The position numbers and the translations under genes are program-made. Shown in pieces: positions 1 through 9,379 of a DNA stretch of 64,000 nt. Location of the stretch: contig NZ_WKJZ01000001.1 of assembly GCF_009763245.1 (NCBI RefSeq), positions 2,102,810-2,166,809 of the forward strand, in the 5' to 3' direction. The notes beneath the pieces were generated by a model, which was given only the letters and a program-made list of their open reading frames with translations, was not told the DNA's origin and did not search any database. This stretch comes from Pseudomonas xionganensis (GTDB taxonomy: Bacteria > Pseudomonadota > Gammaproteobacteria > Pseudomonadales > Pseudomonadaceae). The stretch's first letter is position 1. Each line of letters begins with the position of its first letter.

Positions 1-2
1 CC

Positions 3-599
3 ATCAGCTCCATCCGCCAACTGGCCCATGAGGTGGAGAGCGCGTCAAACAGCATTCAAACCCTGGAACAGGAGGCGGCCAATATCGGCGCGGTGCTGGC
101 GGTGATTCGCGGGATTGCCGAGCAGACCAATCTGCTGGCACTGAACGCGGCCATCGAGGCCGCGCGGGCTGGCGAACAGGGGCGTGGATTTGCCGTGGTG
201 GCCGATGAGGTGCGGGCCCTGGCCGCTCGCACCCAGGAATCCACCAAGGATATCCAGGCCATGATCGAACGCCTGCAGATCGGCGTGCAGAACGCGGTCA
301 AGGCCACCCATGCCGGTAGCGACAAGGCTCGGCAGAGCGTGGAGCAGGCCTCGGGGGTGGATCAGGCTCTGACCGATACCAGTGACTCGGTGCAACGGAT
401 CAATGACATGACTGCGCAAATCGCCAGCGCCTGCGAACAGCAAAGCAGCGTAACCGAGGAGATCGCCCGCAATATCACCGATATTCGCGACCTGTCCAAC
501 GAGGCGGCGCAGACCTCCGAGCAGAGTGCCGAAGCCAGCCAGCGATTGTCCGAGCTGTCTCGTGGCCTGAGCGCTCTGGTCGGGCGCTTCAGGGTCTGA
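3..599 (+). CDS. Methyl-accepting chemotaxis protein, C-terminal part (5' end outside window)
   Basis: This is the cytoplasmic signalling domain of a chemoreceptor that couples to CheW/CheA. The reading frame is already open at the window edge, so sensor and membrane parts lie upstream. The highly conserved hairpin tip is visible at about bases 105-230 ([20 protein letters not shown] followed by [15 protein letters not shown]). It is followed by heptad-rich helix with Gln/Glu pairs typical of methylation segments and ends in a short tail LVGRFRV without a CheR-binding pentapeptide. The ligand cannot be told from this part. The gene ends about 30 bp before the promoter of the 4.5S RNA gene. 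Confidence 0.95.
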   Translation: MSSIRQLAHEVESASNSIQTLEQEAANIGAVLAVIRGIAEQTNLLALNAAIEAARAGEQGRGFAVVADEVRALAARTQESTKDIQAMIERLQIGVQNAVKATHAGSDKARQSVEQASGVDQALTDTSDSVQRINDMTAQIASACEQQSSVTEEIARNITDIRDLSNEAAQTSEQSAEASQRLSELSRGLSALVGRFRV

Positions 600-629
600 G
601 TCGATTGAGCAGCTAAGTGCTTGAAGCGG

Positions 630-657
630 TTGTAAGTTCAGGCCAAGCCGGTACAAT
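630..657 (+). promoter_or_regulatory. Putative sigma-70 promoter of the 4.5S RNA gene
   Basis: TTGTAA at 630-635 and TACAAT at 652-657 are separated by 16 bp. They lie just upstream of a short GC-rich hairpin (CTCGCC/GGCGAG, about 665-680) that would form the 5' leader of the precursor RNA. The promoter is assigned by position and consensus match only. Confidence 0.5.
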
Positions 658-701
658 GGCGCCGCTCGCCTGCTGGCGAGTGGCGTTATGGTGGTCCCAT
701 C

Positions 702-800
702 GGTCCCCCCGCAACGATCAGCCGTGAACCCGGTCAGGCCTGGAAGGGAGCAGCCGTAGCGGTGACATTGTGTGCCGGGGTGTGGCTGGTGGGGCTGCCT
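702..800 (+). ncRNA. ffs: 4.5S RNA, signal recognition particle RNA
   Basis: This RNA binds Ffh and targets nascent membrane proteins to FtsY and SecYEG. The diagnostic apical domain is present: GGTCAGGCCTGGAAGGGAGC with CAGCC at about 732-754, then the distal strand TGTGCCGGGGTGTGGCTGG. The flanks CCCCCCGCAAC (5') and GGCTGGTGGGG (3') pair into the long stem. The length of about 100 nt fits bacterial 4.5S RNA. The exact mature ends are estimated; the 5' leader would be removed by RNase P. It lies between a chemoreceptor gene and a DUF3509 gene. Confidence 0.95.
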
Positions 801-892
801 CCATCTCAAACCCCGTTCGGGTTGTTTTGCATATTCCTTATCTACTGTTCAGCTCGTCGCCTAAAGGCTGTGGCCTTGCCGTGGGCGCACTA

Positions 893-918
893 AAAAGCCC
901 CGTCGTGAGCGGGGCTTT
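893..918. terminator. Bidirectional intrinsic terminator between ffs and the DUF3509 gene
   Basis: AAAGCCCCG TCGTGA CGGGGCTTT-type hairpin (stem AAAGCCCC/GGGGCTTT) with A-rich and T-rich edges. It sits between two convergent transcription units and can serve both. Confidence 0.75.
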
Positions 919-936
919 GGGGGTTGCGACTTGCCT

Positions 937-1230
937 TCAGGCGGGGTGGTAGCTGAGCACGCTGTCCTGTTCCTTGAGCGCCTTGCGCAGATCGGCCGGG
1001 ATATTGCCCGAGCGCACGGCCAGTTCCAGGCGGATGTCTTCCAGGCTTTGGGCGAAGGCCTGGGCGTCGGCCCGCTGGCTGCTGCTGAGTACGCGGCTGT
1101 AGGCGGTGGCGTCCTTGTCATCCAGCAGGGAGAGGACAATGCCGCCATCCGGGCGCGGTGGGCTGAAGGTAACGCGCAAGGGGGCGAACAGTTGCTCGAC
1201 GAGTTGGCGATCAATGCCATGCATAACCAT
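937..1230 (-). CDS. DUF3509-like small protein
   Basis: This 97-residue soluble protein of unknown function resembles the DUF3509 family (PF12021), which is almost confined to Pseudomonas and has about this length. The visible pattern is a beta-strand PLRVTFSPPRPDGGIVLSLLD followed by RVLSSSQRAD and a helix ending in RLELAVRSG, as in that family. It has no signal peptide and no catalytic motif. It converges on ffs across an intrinsic terminator. The assignment is by pattern from memory; a profile search would settle it. Confidence 0.7.
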   Translation of the reverse strand: MVMHGIDRQLVEQLFAPLRVTFSPPRPDGGIVLSLLDDKDATAYSRVLSSSQRADAQAFAQSLEDIRLELAVRSGNIPADLRKALKEQDSVLSYHPA

Positions 1231-1296
1231 GCTCCATCCTGAGGGTGAGTGCTTCAGACCCCAGGTTGGCCGGATAGTTCGCGGCCAAGCAGGTGC

Positions 1297-1518
1297 TCAG
1301 GCTTTTAAGACCTGGCGCGTGCGATCAATCACCTGCTGCAGGTGTTGGCCGCTGTACTGCCCCGGGTACAGGCGCTGGCTATGCTGGGCAATGCCGGCCT
1401 GGTTGACCACGGTAAAACTGAAGCTGCCTTTGCGGGCAGCCAGAATGCGGCAATCGAGCGGCGCAAATGCGCGGGAAAGGGTGCTTACGGCATCCTGAAT
1501 CTGTTGTTGAGTATTCAT
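1297..1518 (-). CDS. Conserved small hypothetical protein
   Basis: This 73-residue protein begins MNTQQQIQDAVSTL and contains the core FSFTVVNQAGIAQHSQRLYPGQY and a C-terminal amphipathic helix ending VLKA. I do not recognise a domain. It is probably soluble. It is read in the same direction as, and 66 bp upstream of, the DUF3509-like gene, with codon use like its neighbours, so the two may be co-transcribed. The start is preceded by AGGAACACCCGAATA on the coding strand, a plausible Shine-Dalgarno sequence. Confidence 0.65.
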   Translation of the reverse strand: MNTQQQIQDAVSTLSRAFAPLDCRILAARKGSFSFTVVNQAGIAQHSQRLYPGQYSGQHLQQVIDRTRQVLKA

Positions 1519-1948
1519 TATTCGGGTGTTCCTAAAACGGCATGCGCATCAGTGCGCGGGATAAAGCTCCTGGCCGCTGTCCTTATGGGCATCGGCGGGT
1601 ATTTGATCGGAGCAGGACTGCGCGCAAAAGTTCCCGTTATCGGGTCTTCTGCGGGTCGGTACTTCGGAGGCTGGCTTGGGTCGTTGCCTGGGCAGGACGG
1701 CCAGATCAGTCAGCAGGGTGGGGCAGGTGGGCGAGCGTTGTGCGGGCTCGTGACCTGAATACCATCGAGGGGGCTTGGGCGCCGGTATGACTTACAGCGT
1801 GGTACTAACGGCGCGCAGCATAACCAGTTGCACAAATATTAGCCAGCTGTATTTTGCCTCGCGTGTCAGGGCCGTGGCACTGGATGCAATTTACCGGTTG
1901 CTCCGCTAGGATTAGCGCACTTTGGCATTCATCCAGTGACGGGTTTCA
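1519..1948. other. Noncoding stretch upstream of dnaX with a possible promoter
   Basis: I see no convincing gene in these 430 bp: short open frames lack ribosome sites. A possible dnaX promoter is TTGCAC at 1828-1833 and TATTTT at 1850-1855 with a 16-bp spacer. The region just before dnaX (1861-1948) has no strong structure. Confidence 0.4.
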
Positions 1949-4090
1949 ATGAGTTATCAGGTTCTTGCACGCAAGTGGCGTCCGCGCTCGTTCCGCGAAA
2001 TGGTCGGTCAGACCCATGTGCTCAAGGCCCTGATCAATGCCCTGGACAGCCAGCGCCTGCACCATGCCTACCTGTTTACCGGCACTCGCGGGGTGGGCAA
2101 GACCACTATCGCGCGGATCATCGCCAAGTGCCTGAACTGCGAAACTGGCATCAGCTCCAGGCCCTGTGGCACCTGCTCGGTATGCCGGGAGATCGATGAA
2201 GGCCGCTTCGTCGACCTGATCGAAGTGGACGCCGCCAGCCGTACCAAGGTGGAAGACACCCGCGAGTTGCTGGACAACGTGCAGTATTCGCCGAGCCGCG
2301 GGCGCTTCAAGGTTTACCTGATCGACGAAGTGCATATGCTCTCCACCAGTTCCTTCAACGCCCTGTTGAAGACCCTGGAGGAGCCGCCGCCCCACGTCAA
2401 ATTCCTCCTCGCCACCACCGACCCGCAGAAACTGCCGGTCACCGTGTTGTCGCGTTGCCTGCAGTTCTCCCTGAAGAACATGCCGCCGGAACGGGTGGTG
2501 GAGCACCTGAGCCATGTGCTCAGCGCCGAGGCCATTCCCTTCGAGGAAGACGCCCTGTGGCTGCTCGGTCGCGCCGCCGATGGTTCGATGCGCGACGCCA
2601 TGAGTCTCACCGACCAGGCCATCGCCTTTGGTGAAGGCAAGGTGCTGGCCGCCGATGTGCGCGCCATGCTCGGCACCCTGGATCATGGCCAGGTCTATGG
2701 CGTGCTGCACGCGCTGATAGAGGGCGATGCGCGGGCGCTGATCGAGGCGGTGCGCCACCTGGCCGAACAGGGTCCGGACTGGAATGGCGTGCTGTCCGAA
2801 ATGCTCAATGTGCTGCACCGGGTGGCCATCGCCCAGGCCCTGCCGGATGCGGTGGACAATGGCCAGGGCGACCGCGAGCGGGTGTTGCAACTGGCCCAGG
2901 CGCTGCCCGCCGAAGATGTGCAATTCTATTACCAGATGGGCCTGATCGGTCGCCGCGACCTGCCCCTGGCGCCGGATCCGCGTGGCGGCTTCGAGATGGT
3001 GCTGCTGCGGATGCTGGCCTTCCGCCCCGCCGATAACGGCGATGCGCCGAGGGTCACGCTAAAGCCCTTGGGGATCAGCCAGGCCACGGTTGATTCCCGC
3101 AACGAGACAGTGGCCGGAGCGGCCCAGGTTGCTCCGTCTGCTATTGCCGAGACGCCCGCGCCTGCACCCCAGCCCGTGACAGCGTCTGTCAGTGCGCCCG
3201 CTGCTGCAGTAGCGGCGTCGACAGTTGCGCTGCCAGCGAGTACCCCCCAGGTGGCTGAGCCCGAGCCGGCTGCCGAACAGACTGTGCCTCAGGTGGCTGC
3301 TGTTGAACCTGTTGGCGATAGGGTTGCACCCCAGGTGAGTGGTGCGGAGCCCGTCGTTGAGTCGGTGGCAGCCGAGCCTGTCGATCTGCCCTGGGAGCAG
3401 TCTCCGGCCGCCGCCGTCGAGTTACCCGCCAGCGCGGAGCCGGTTGCGGCAGCGCCTGTCGATACAGGCGCGGTTCCGAGCCAGGTGCCTGAGCCTGTGG
3501 TCGAGCAGCTGGTGGTACAGACCGAAGAGTTGGCTGCTCTGCCTGCCGCGAGCGAAGCGGATGACGATGATGAGCCGCCGCTGGGCGACTATGACTATGT
3601 CGAGGCCGATGCCCAGGGACTGGATTACGACTTCGATTTACCCGTTGCCGAGCCCGTGCTCGCCGTCGAGCCGCAGCCTGCCGCCATGCCCGCCACGGGT
3701 CTGGCTGCCGACTGGCTGGAGCTGTTTCCCAAGCTGGGTCTGGGTGGCATGACCGGCAGCATCGCCGCCAATTGCACCCTGATCGAGGCCAATGGCGATG
3801 ACTGGCTACTGCACCTGGACCCGGCCCAGAGCGCGCTGTTCAACAGCACCCAGCAGCGGCGCCTGAACGATGCCCTCAACCAGTACCATGGGCGTAATCT
3901 CAACCTGCGTATCGAGTTGTGCAAACCCGAGCAGGAAACCCCGGCCCAGGCCGCTGCGCGCAAACGTGCCGAGCGCCAGAGCAGTGCCGAAGCCTCGATC
4001 CACAATGATCCGCTGGTGCAGCAGATGATTCAGCAGTTCGGCGCGGTCATTCGCGCCGACAGCATCGAACCCCTAGATATCAACGCTTGA
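1949..4090 (+). CDS. dnaX: DNA polymerase III tau subunit
   Basis: This is the clamp-loader ATPase that assembles the beta clamp and, as tau, links polymerase cores and helicase. At 713 residues it is full length. The Walker A motif GTRGVGKTT lies at about 45-53 and the zinc module at C64, C73, C76 and C79. The Walker B-type DEVHMLS and the sensor SRC motif (TVLSRCLQF) follow. Domain III ends near residue 370, followed by a long Ala/Pro/Val/Glu-rich linker (about 380-560) with an acidic patch and a conserved C-terminal tau domain (DWLELFPKLGLGG onward). I see no A-AAA-AAG slippery site of the E. coli type, so a frameshifted gamma product is not indicated. dnaX-ybaB-recR order is the common gammaproteobacterial arrangement. 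Confidence 0.97.
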   Translation: MSYQVLARKWRPRSFREMVGQTHVLKALINALDSQRLHHAYLFTGTRGVGKTTIARIIAKCLNCETGISSRPCGTCSVCREIDEGRFVDLIEVDAASRTKVEDTRELLDNVQYSPSRGRFKVYLIDEVHMLSTSSFNALLKTLEEPPPHVKFLLATTDPQKLPVTVLSRCLQFSLKNMPPERVVEHLSHVLSAEAIPFEEDALWLLGRAADGSMRDAMSLTDQAIAFGEGKVLAADVRAMLGTLDHGQVYGVLHALIEGDARALIEAVRHLAEQGPDWNGVLSEMLNVLHRVAIAQALPDAVDNGQGDRERVLQLAQALPAEDVQFYYQMGLIGRRDLPLAPDPRGGFEMVLLRMLAFRPADNGDAPRVTLKPLGISQATVDSRNETVAGAAQVAPSAIAETPAPAPQPVTASVSAPAAAVAASTVALPASTPQVAEPEPAAEQTVPQVAAVEPVGDRVAPQVSGAEPVVESVAAEPVDLPWEQSPAAAVELPASAEPVAAAPVDTGAVPSQVPEPVVEQLVVQTEELAALPAASEADDDDEPPLGDYDYVEADAQGLDYDFDLPVAEPVLAVEPQPAAMPATGLAADWLELFPKLGLGGMTGSIAANCTLIEANGDDWLLHLDPAQSALFNSTQQRRLNDALNQYHGRNLNLRIELCKPEQETPAQAAARKRAERQSSAEASIHNDPLVQQMIQQFGAVIRADSIEPLDINA

Positions 4091-4106
4091 GTAGAGGACA
4101 GACATC

Positions 4107-4433
4107 ATGATGAAAGGTGGCATGGCCGGCCTGATGAAGCAGGCCCAGCAGATGCAGGAAAAAATGCAGAAGATGCAGGAAGAACTGGCCAATGCCGAGG
4201 TCACCGGCCAGTCCGGCGCCGGCCTGGTCAGCGTGGTGATGACCGGTCGCCACGACGTCAAGCGCGTGAGCCTGGACGACAGTCTGATGCAGGAAGACAA
4301 GGAAATCCTCGAAGACCTGATCGCCGCTGCGGTCAATGACGCAGTGCGCAAGGTCGAGCAGAACAGCCAGGAAAAGATGTCCGGCATGACGGCAGGCATG
4401 CAACTCCCCCCCGGCTTCAAAATGCCTTTCTAA
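4107..4433 (+). CDS. YbaB/EbfC family nucleoid-associated protein
   Basis: This 108-residue DNA-binding protein forms dimers with a tweezer-like shape and is usually encoded between dnaX and recR, as here. It starts [20 protein letters not shown], a Met/Gln-rich helix, followed by the conserved [21 protein letters not shown] strand region and the C-terminal [15 protein letters not shown] tail. The start codon is 16 bp after the dnaX stop, with GTAGAGGA as ribosome site, so it is probably translated from the dnaX transcript. Confidence 0.95.
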   Translation: MMKGGMAGLMKQAQQMQEKMQKMQEELANAEVTGQSGAGLVSVVMTGRHDVKRVSLDDSLMQEDKEILEDLIAAAVNDAVRKVEQNSQEKMSGMTAGMQLPPGFKMPF

Positions 4434-4460
4434 GTGGGGTCGTCCAGCCACTCTACATAG

Positions 4461-4535
4461 CTGCGTTGCAAGCCGGCCCGGGCATCCTCATTTACAGCCA
4501 GTAAACTCCGGTGCCCGGGCCGTCTTGCGCCTTGC
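4461..4535. repeat. Interspersed palindromic repeat, copy A
   Basis: Outer arms 4468-4486 and 4510-4528 (core GGCCCGGGCA/TGCCCGGGCC) enclose the inner palindrome TTTAC-agcca-GTAAA at 4491-4505. The sequence between the arms, CTCATTTAC...GTAAACTCC, is shared with copies B and C (11341-11398, 13525-13582). The arms differ in sequence from the other copies but match each other nearly perfectly. The copy lies between ybaB and recR. Confidence 0.75.
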
Positions 4536-4580
4536 TCTGCACAGCGCCTGACCAACCCTGATAGATACTTGTACAAGCAG

Positions 4581-4612
4581 TAGGGTGGATAACCGCGCAG
4601 CGTTATCCACCA
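4581..4612. repeat. GTAGGGTGGAT-type palindromic repeat
   Basis: GTAGGGTGGATAACCGCGCA followed by GCGTTATCCACC forms a hairpin (GGTGGATAAC/GTTATCCACC-type arms). The same family, with other inner sequences, occurs at 6572-6603, 32405-32440, 32533-32564 and 32577-32607. Confidence 0.65.
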
Positions 4613-4677
4613 TCGACTGAAAAATCCTGGAAATAACCTGTTGTTTCCAACCGCCCCAATCCATGTGATGCCTTGCC

Positions 4678-5277
4678 ATGAGCTTTAGCCCCCTGATCCG
4701 TCAACTGATCGACTCGCTGCGTACCCTGCCCGGGGTGGGGCAGAAGACTGCGCAGCGTATGGCCCTGCAATTGCTGGAGCGTGATCGCAGTGGTGCGCTG
4801 CGTCTGGCCCAGGCTCTGACTCAGGCGATGGAAGGAGTGGGGCACTGCAAGCGCTGCCGCAGCCTGAGCGAGGCTGAGATCTGCCAGCTGTGCCTGGATG
4901 AGCGCCGTGACGACAGCCTGCTGTGCGTAGTCGAGGGACCCATGGATGTCTATGCCGTGGAGCACACCGGCTATCGCGGCCGTTATTTTGTGCTCAAGGG
5001 GCACCTTTCGCCCCTGGATGGCCTGGGACCAGAAGCCATCGGCATTCCCGAGTTGCTGGAGCGCATCGCGGCCGGCAGTTTCACCGAGGTGATCCTGGCC
5101 ACCAACCCGACGGTGGAGGGGGAGGCCACTGCCCACTACATTGCTCAACTGCTGGCAGGCAAGGGCCTGATCGCTTCGCGTATCGCCCATGGCATGCCCC
5201 TGGGCGGTGAGCTGGAGCTGGTGGACGGCGGTACGCTGGCCCACTCCATAGCCGGGCGGCGCCCCATTCAGATCTGA
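4678..5277 (+). CDS. recR: Recombination protein RecR
   Basis: RecR works with RecO (and RecF) to load RecA at gaps during recombinational repair. The 199-residue protein has the usual length. It shows the N-terminal helix-hairpin-helix ([20 protein letters not shown]), the zinc finger [16 protein letters not shown] at about 57-72, a Toprim domain beginning [15 protein letters not shown] with [15 protein letters not shown], and a conserved C-terminus [19 protein letters not shown]. The start lacks a strong Shine-Dalgarno sequence but gives the standard N-terminus. It is separated from ybaB by about 240 bp holding two palindromic repeats. Confidence 0.97.
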   Translation: MSFSPLIRQLIDSLRTLPGVGQKTAQRMALQLLERDRSGALRLAQALTQAMEGVGHCKRCRSLSEAEICQLCLDERRDDSLLCVVEGPMDVYAVEHTGYRGRYFVLKGHLSPLDGLGPEAIGIPELLERIAAGSFTEVILATNPTVEGEATAHYIAQLLAGKGLIASRIAHGMPLGGELELVDGGTLAHSIAGRRPIQI

Positions 5278-5370
5278 TCTGGCAGAATCGCCCGGCCTGA
5301 TGGCCCGATTCTCGGCTTGTTAACCAAGCAAGCGCTTGGTACTTTTCCTGAAACCTCAGAGGGATGCCCC

Positions 5371-6519
5371 ATGGCTGCGTTTCAGGACTACTTCGACGAC
5401 TCCCATCAACTGGTCCGCGACTCGGTGCGCCGTTTTGTCGAGCGCGAGATCCTGCCGCATATCGATGACTGGGAGGAGGCCGGGGAGTTTCCCCGGGAGC
5501 TGTATCGCAAGGCCGGCGCCGCCGGCATCCTCGGCATCGGCTATCCGGAGCAGTTCGGCGGCAGCCACGAGGGCGATGTGTTCGCCAAGGTGGCGGCCAG
5601 CGAGGAGCTGATGCGCAGCGGCTCCGGTGGCCTGGTGGCGGGCCTGGGCTCCCTGGATATCGGCCTGCCGCCCATCGTCAAATGGGCCAAGCCGCAGGTA
5701 CGCGAGCGGGTAGTGCCCCAGGTGTTGGCCGGCGAGAAGATCATGGCCCTGGCGGTGACAGAACCGTCCGGCGGCTCCGATGTGGCCAACCTCAAGACCC
5801 GCGCCGTTCGCGAGGGCGATTTCTACCGCGTCAGCGGCAGCAAGACCTTTATCACCAGCGGCGTGCGTGCCGATTACTACACCGTGGCGGTGCGTACCGG
5901 TGGCGACGGCTTTGGCGGCGTCAGCCTGCTGCTGATCGAGAAGGACACTCCCGGGTTCAGCGTCGGGCGCACCCTGAAGAAGATGGGCTGGTGGGCTTCT
6001 GACACAGCCGAGCTGTTCTTCGACGACTGCAAGGTGCCGGTGGAAAACCTGATCGGTGCGGAGAACATGGGCTTTGCCTGCATCATGGCCAATTTTCAGA
6101 GCGAGCGCCTGAGCCTGGCGATCATGGCCAATATGACCGCCCAGCTGGCCCTGGAAGAGTCGATGAAATGGGCCGCCGGGCGCGAAGCCTTCGGCAAGCC
6201 GATCGGCAAGTTCCAGGTGCTCAAGCATCGTCTGGCGGAGATGGCCACTCAGCTTGAGGTGTCGCGCGAGTTCACCTATCGCCAGGCGGCGAAGATGGCG
6301 GCTGGCAAGAGTGTGATCAAGGAAATCTCCATGGCCAAGAACTTCGCCACCGACGTGTCCGACCGCATCACCTACGACGCCACCCAGATCCTCGGCGGCA
6401 TGGGCTTTATGCGCGAGTCCCTGGTGGAGCGGCTGTACCGGGATAACCGCATCCTATCGATTGGCGGCGGCACCCGGGAGATCATGAACGAGATTATTGC
6501 CAAGCAGATGGGGTTGTAG
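5371..6519 (+). CDS. Acyl-CoA dehydrogenase, IVD/LCAD-like active site
   Basis: This FAD enzyme introduces a 2,3 double bond into an acyl-CoA and passes electrons to ETF. At 382 residues it has the family length. The FAD/substrate signature is LAVTEPSGGSDVANLKT and the C-terminal motif is QILGGMGFMRESLVERLYRD. The usual catalytic Glu near the C-terminus (YEGT motif) is replaced by Gly366 (IGGGTREIM), while Glu245 in FQSERLSLA matches the helix-G base of isovaleryl-CoA and long-chain acyl-CoA dehydrogenases. The start was placed at ATG 5371 with AGAGGG upstream; an open frame extends further 5' but has no ribosome site. The gene stands alone. The substrate is unknown; a branched or long acyl chain is an inference. 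Confidence 0.93.
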   Translation: MAAFQDYFDDSHQLVRDSVRRFVEREILPHIDDWEEAGEFPRELYRKAGAAGILGIGYPEQFGGSHEGDVFAKVAASEELMRSGSGGLVAGLGSLDIGLPPIVKWAKPQVRERVVPQVLAGEKIMALAVTEPSGGSDVANLKTRAVREGDFYRVSGSKTFITSGVRADYYTVAVRTGGDGFGGVSLLLIEKDTPGFSVGRTLKKMGWWASDTAELFFDDCKVPVENLIGAENMGFACIMANFQSERLSLAIMANMTAQLALEESMKWAAGREAFGKPIGKFQVLKHRLAEMATQLEVSREFTYRQAAKMAAGKSVIKEISMAKNFATDVSDRITYDATQILGGMGFMRESLVERLYRDNRILSIGGGTREIMNEIIAKQMGL

Positions 6520-6571
6520 ATCGATCCGGCGTGGCGGGTGGGTGTAAAACACCATGTCGGCGCTGACAGTT

Positions 6572-6652
6572 GGTGGATGTAAAAAGCGACATCCACCCTA
6601 CGCAAGGTTAACCGGAGCAATCATAGGGCGGACATGCCGAAGGCTTGTCCGC
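6572..6652. repeat. Two intergenic palindromes after the acyl-CoA dehydrogenase gene
   Basis: 6572-6603 is a hairpin (GGTGGATGT...ACATCCACC). Its 32 bases recur exactly in inverted orientation at 32533-32564. 6626-6652 is a second near-palindrome, GGCGGACATGCC/GGCTTGTCCGCC. Both are common pseudomonad intergenic types and may end transcription between the convergent genes. Confidence 0.6.
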
Positions 6653-6669
6653 CGTCGCCGCCACGCAGC

Positions 6670-8046
6670 TCACTTCCAGCTTTTTTCAACCCAGACTGTG
6701 GTATCCGCAAGCGCCCGGTCAAAGCGGCGCAGCATCTCGTCCACCTCGGCTTCCTGAATGATCAGCGGCGGGCAGAAGGCCAGGGCGTCGCCCATGGCGC
6801 GGCTGATCATGCCGTGTTCCTGGGCGCGACCGGCCAGGTGGCGGCCGAGCACGCCGCTGGCCTGGTAGGGCGCCTTGCTGGCCTTGTCGCCCACCAGCTC
6901 CACCGCGGCGATCAGACCGCAGCCGCGCACCTCGCCCACCAGAGGGTGGTCGCGGTAGGCCGCCAGCCCTGCGCGCAGGCGCTCGCCCATGGCGGCGGCA
7001 TGTTCTACCAGGCCGTCCTCTTCGATTACCTTGAGGTTTTCCAGGGCCACGGCGGTGGCCACCGGGTGGCCGCTGGCGGTAAAGCCGTGGCCCAGGGTGC
7101 CGAGGCTGTGGCTGTGGTCGGCCACCGGCTGGAACACCCGGTCGTTGACCAGCACCGCGGCAATCGGCTGGTAGGAGGAGGACAGCTGTTTGGACAGCAC
7201 CAGGATATCCGGCTGGATATCGAAGCTCTGGCAGCCGAACCACTGGCCGGTGCGGCCGAAGCCGCAGATCACTTCATCGGCGATCAGCAGGATGTCATAG
7301 CGCTTGAGAACCTGCTGGACGCGCTGCCAGTAGCTGCGCGGCGGCACGATCACGCCGCCGGCGCCCATCAGCGGCTCGCCGATAAAGGCGGCGATGGTCT
7401 CCGGGCCTTCGGCGAGGATGCGCGCTTCCAGCTCCTGGGCCAGGCGTTCGGCAAAGGCTTCCTCGCTTTCTCCGGGCAGGCCATGGCGGTAGTGGTGCGG
7501 GCAGCCGACATGCAGGAAGCCCGGCAGCGGCAGGTCGAAGCCGCGCTGGTTGGCCGGCAGGCCGGTCAGACTGCCACTGGCCACGGTGATGCCGTGGTAG
7601 GCGTTGTGACGGCTGATGATCTTTTTCTTCTGCGGCTGGCCCAGGGCATTGCTGCGGTACCAGACCAGCTTGACCACGCTGTCGTTGGCCTCAGAGCCGG
7701 AGTTGCTGAAAAACACCTTGCTCATCGGCACCGGCGCCAGCTCGATAAGTTTCTCCGCCAGCTCGATGCTGGGGCGGTGCGCCTTGTGGCTGAACAGGTG
7801 ATAGAAGGGCAGGCTGCGCAGCTGGCGTTCGGCGGCCTGCACCAGGCGCTCGTTGCTGAAACCCAGGGCGGCGCTCCACAGGCCGGCCATGGCTTCTATG
7901 TACTGCTTGCCCTGATCGTCATAGACATGGATGCCTTCGCCGCGCTCGATGATCAGCGGGCCGACCTGCTCATGCAGGCGGGCGTTGGTGTAGGGGTGCA
8001 GCTGGTAACGGACATCCTTGGCAGCAAGGTCGAGTGGCTGGTTCAT
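6670..8046 (-). CDS. Class III aminotransferase of the glutarate cluster (probable omega-amino acid transaminase)
   Basis: This is a PLP-dependent fold-type I transaminase of 458 residues. The PLP lysine is K286 ([10 protein letters not shown]) and the pyridine-N aspartate is D257 ([14 protein letters not shown]), the same positions as in the SpuC-like paralogue at 15012-16373. Start ATG 8046 gives [11 protein letters not shown] and is preceded by GAGA; the open frame continues upstream only as antisense-like sequence. It is the last gene of csiD-lhgO-aminotransferase, 7 bp after lhgO. By context it may convert 5-aminovalerate, 4-aminobutyrate or a diamine-derived amine to the semialdehyde that leads to glutarate or succinate. 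That substrate is an inference. Confidence 0.88.
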   Translation of the reverse strand: MNQPLDLAAKDVRYQLHPYTNARLHEQVGPLIIERGEGIHVYDDQGKQYIEAMAGLWSAALGFSNERLVQAAERQLRSLPFYHLFSHKAHRPSIELAEKLIELAPVPMSKVFFSNSGSEANDSVVKLVWYRSNALGQPQKKKIISRHNAYHGITVASGSLTGLPANQRGFDLPLPGFLHVGCPHHYRHGLPGESEEAFAERLAQELEARILAEGPETIAAFIGEPLMGAGGVIVPPRSYWQRVQQVLKRYDILLIADEVICGFGRTGQWFGCQSFDIQPDILVLSKQLSSSYQPIAAVLVNDRVFQPVADHSHSLGTLGHGFTASGHPVATAVALENLKVIEEDGLVEHAAAMGERLRAGLAAYRDHPLVGEVRGCGLIAAVELVGDKASKAPYQASGVLGRHLAGRAQEHGMISRAMGDALAFCPPLIIQEAEVDEMLRRFDRALADTTVWVEKSWK

Positions 8047-8053
8047 GGCGATC

Positions 8054-9304
8054 TCAGGCAGGCTGTGGGTTGTTGTTATGCATTGGGCGGCGGGCATCGA
8101 AACCGGGCAGGGCGAGCAGCTGGTTGCTGATCTGGTCCACCAGGTGGGCACCGATCGGCAGGGCCGAGGTGGCGGCCGGCGAGGGCGCGTTGCACACATG
8201 GATGCTGCGCCGGGTCTGCTTGAGCAGGAAGTCCTCGATCAGCTTACCGTCGCGCGATACCGCCTGGGCGCGCACCCCGGCCGGGTAGGGCTTGAGGTCG
8301 CCCAGCTCGATGCTCGGGCAGTACTTGCGCACCAGTTGCAGGTAGCCGCGCTTGAACAGCGAGTTCTTCAGCTCCACCAGGCCCGGGCGCAGGTGGCTGC
8401 GCAGCACCTGGCGGATACCCGCATCGCCGAGCATGGCCAGGCTGTCGCCCAGGGAAATATCGCGCTTGCGATAGCCCTCGCGCTTGAGCGCCAGCACCGC
8501 GTTGGGGCCGACCGTGACGCTGCCGTCGATCATGCGGGTCAGGTGCACGCCAAGAAAGGGCATGGCCGGATCGGGGATGGGGTAGATCAGGTGACGGACG
8601 ATCTGGTTGTGCTTGGCCGGCAGCTGGAAGTATTCGCCGCGGAAGGGGCAGATGCTGAAGCCGGGGTCGATACCCAGCATGGCCACCAGACGGTCGGCAT
8701 GCAGGCCGCCACAGGCCACCAGAAAACGGCCGTGGACGTCGCCCTGGCTGCTTTGCACCACCACCTCGTCCTGGCTTTCCTGCAGGCCGGTCACTTGCGC
8801 GCCATAGCGGATCTCGCCGCCGGCCTGGGTAAACACCCGGGCCATGGCCTGGGTCACCTCGGCGTAGCTGACGATGCCGCTGGAGGGTACCAGGATGCCG
8901 CCCAAACCAGTGATATTCGGCTCGCGCTCCTTGAGCTGCTCGGCATTCAGCCAATGACGCTCCAGGCCATTGGCCTCGGTGCGCTGCCAGAGCGCCTGCA
9001 TGCGCTGCATTTCCACCTGGTTGGTGGCCACCAGCAGCTTGCCGCATTCATCGAAGCGGATGCCCTGAGCCTGGCAGAAGGCCTTGGTGGCCTTGTTGCC
9101 CTGCAGGCAAAAGCGCGCCTTGAGGCTGCCGGGGGTGTAGTAGACCCCGGCATGGATCACTCCGCTGTTGTGCCCGGTCTGGTGCTGGGCCGGGCCGGAC
9201 TCCTTGTCCAGCAGCAGCATGCGGCTGTCCGGGTAGCTGTGCTTGAGCTGCATGGCGGTGGACATGCCGACGATGCCGCCGCCGATAATGATGAAGTCGT
9301 ACAC
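8054..9304 (-). CDS. lhgO: L-2-hydroxyglutarate dehydrogenase/oxidase
   Basis: LhgO is a membrane-associated FAD enzyme that oxidises L-2-hydroxyglutarate to 2-oxoglutarate and feeds electrons to the quinone pool. The protein is 416 residues long, with an N-terminal dinucleotide motif [19 protein letters not shown], the [12 protein letters not shown] motif, and a C-terminal [15 protein letters not shown] segment typical of the family. I place the start at GTG 9304, preceded by AGGA; a longer frame to 9442 reads through an intergenic repeat and would add a spurious N-terminus (CRSGFSRD). It lies between csiD, which makes its substrate, and the aminotransferase. Confidence 0.95.
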   Translation of the reverse strand: MYDFIIIGGGIVGMSTAMQLKHSYPDSRMLLLDKESGPAQHQTGHNSGVIHAGVYYTPGSLKARFCLQGNKATKAFCQAQGIRFDECGKLLVATNQVEMQRMQALWQRTEANGLERHWLNAEQLKEREPNITGLGGILVPSSGIVSYAEVTQAMARVFTQAGGEIRYGAQVTGLQESQDEVVVQSSQGDVHGRFLVACGGLHADRLVAMLGIDPGFSICPFRGEYFQLPAKHNQIVRHLIYPIPDPAMPFLGVHLTRMIDGSVTVGPNAVLALKREGYRKRDISLGDSLAMLGDAGIRQVLRSHLRPGLVELKNSLFKRGYLQLVRKYCPSIELGDLKPYPAGVRAQAVSRDGKLIEDFLLKQTRRSIHVCNAPSPAATSALPIGAHLVDQISNQLLALPGFDARRPMHNNNPQPA

Positions 9305-9379
9305 CTTGGATTCCTGTGGCTGGGCGGCTGTGCCGTAGAGATTGGGCACAGCGGCGTCAAAAGGCTGGATAAGGCCGCT

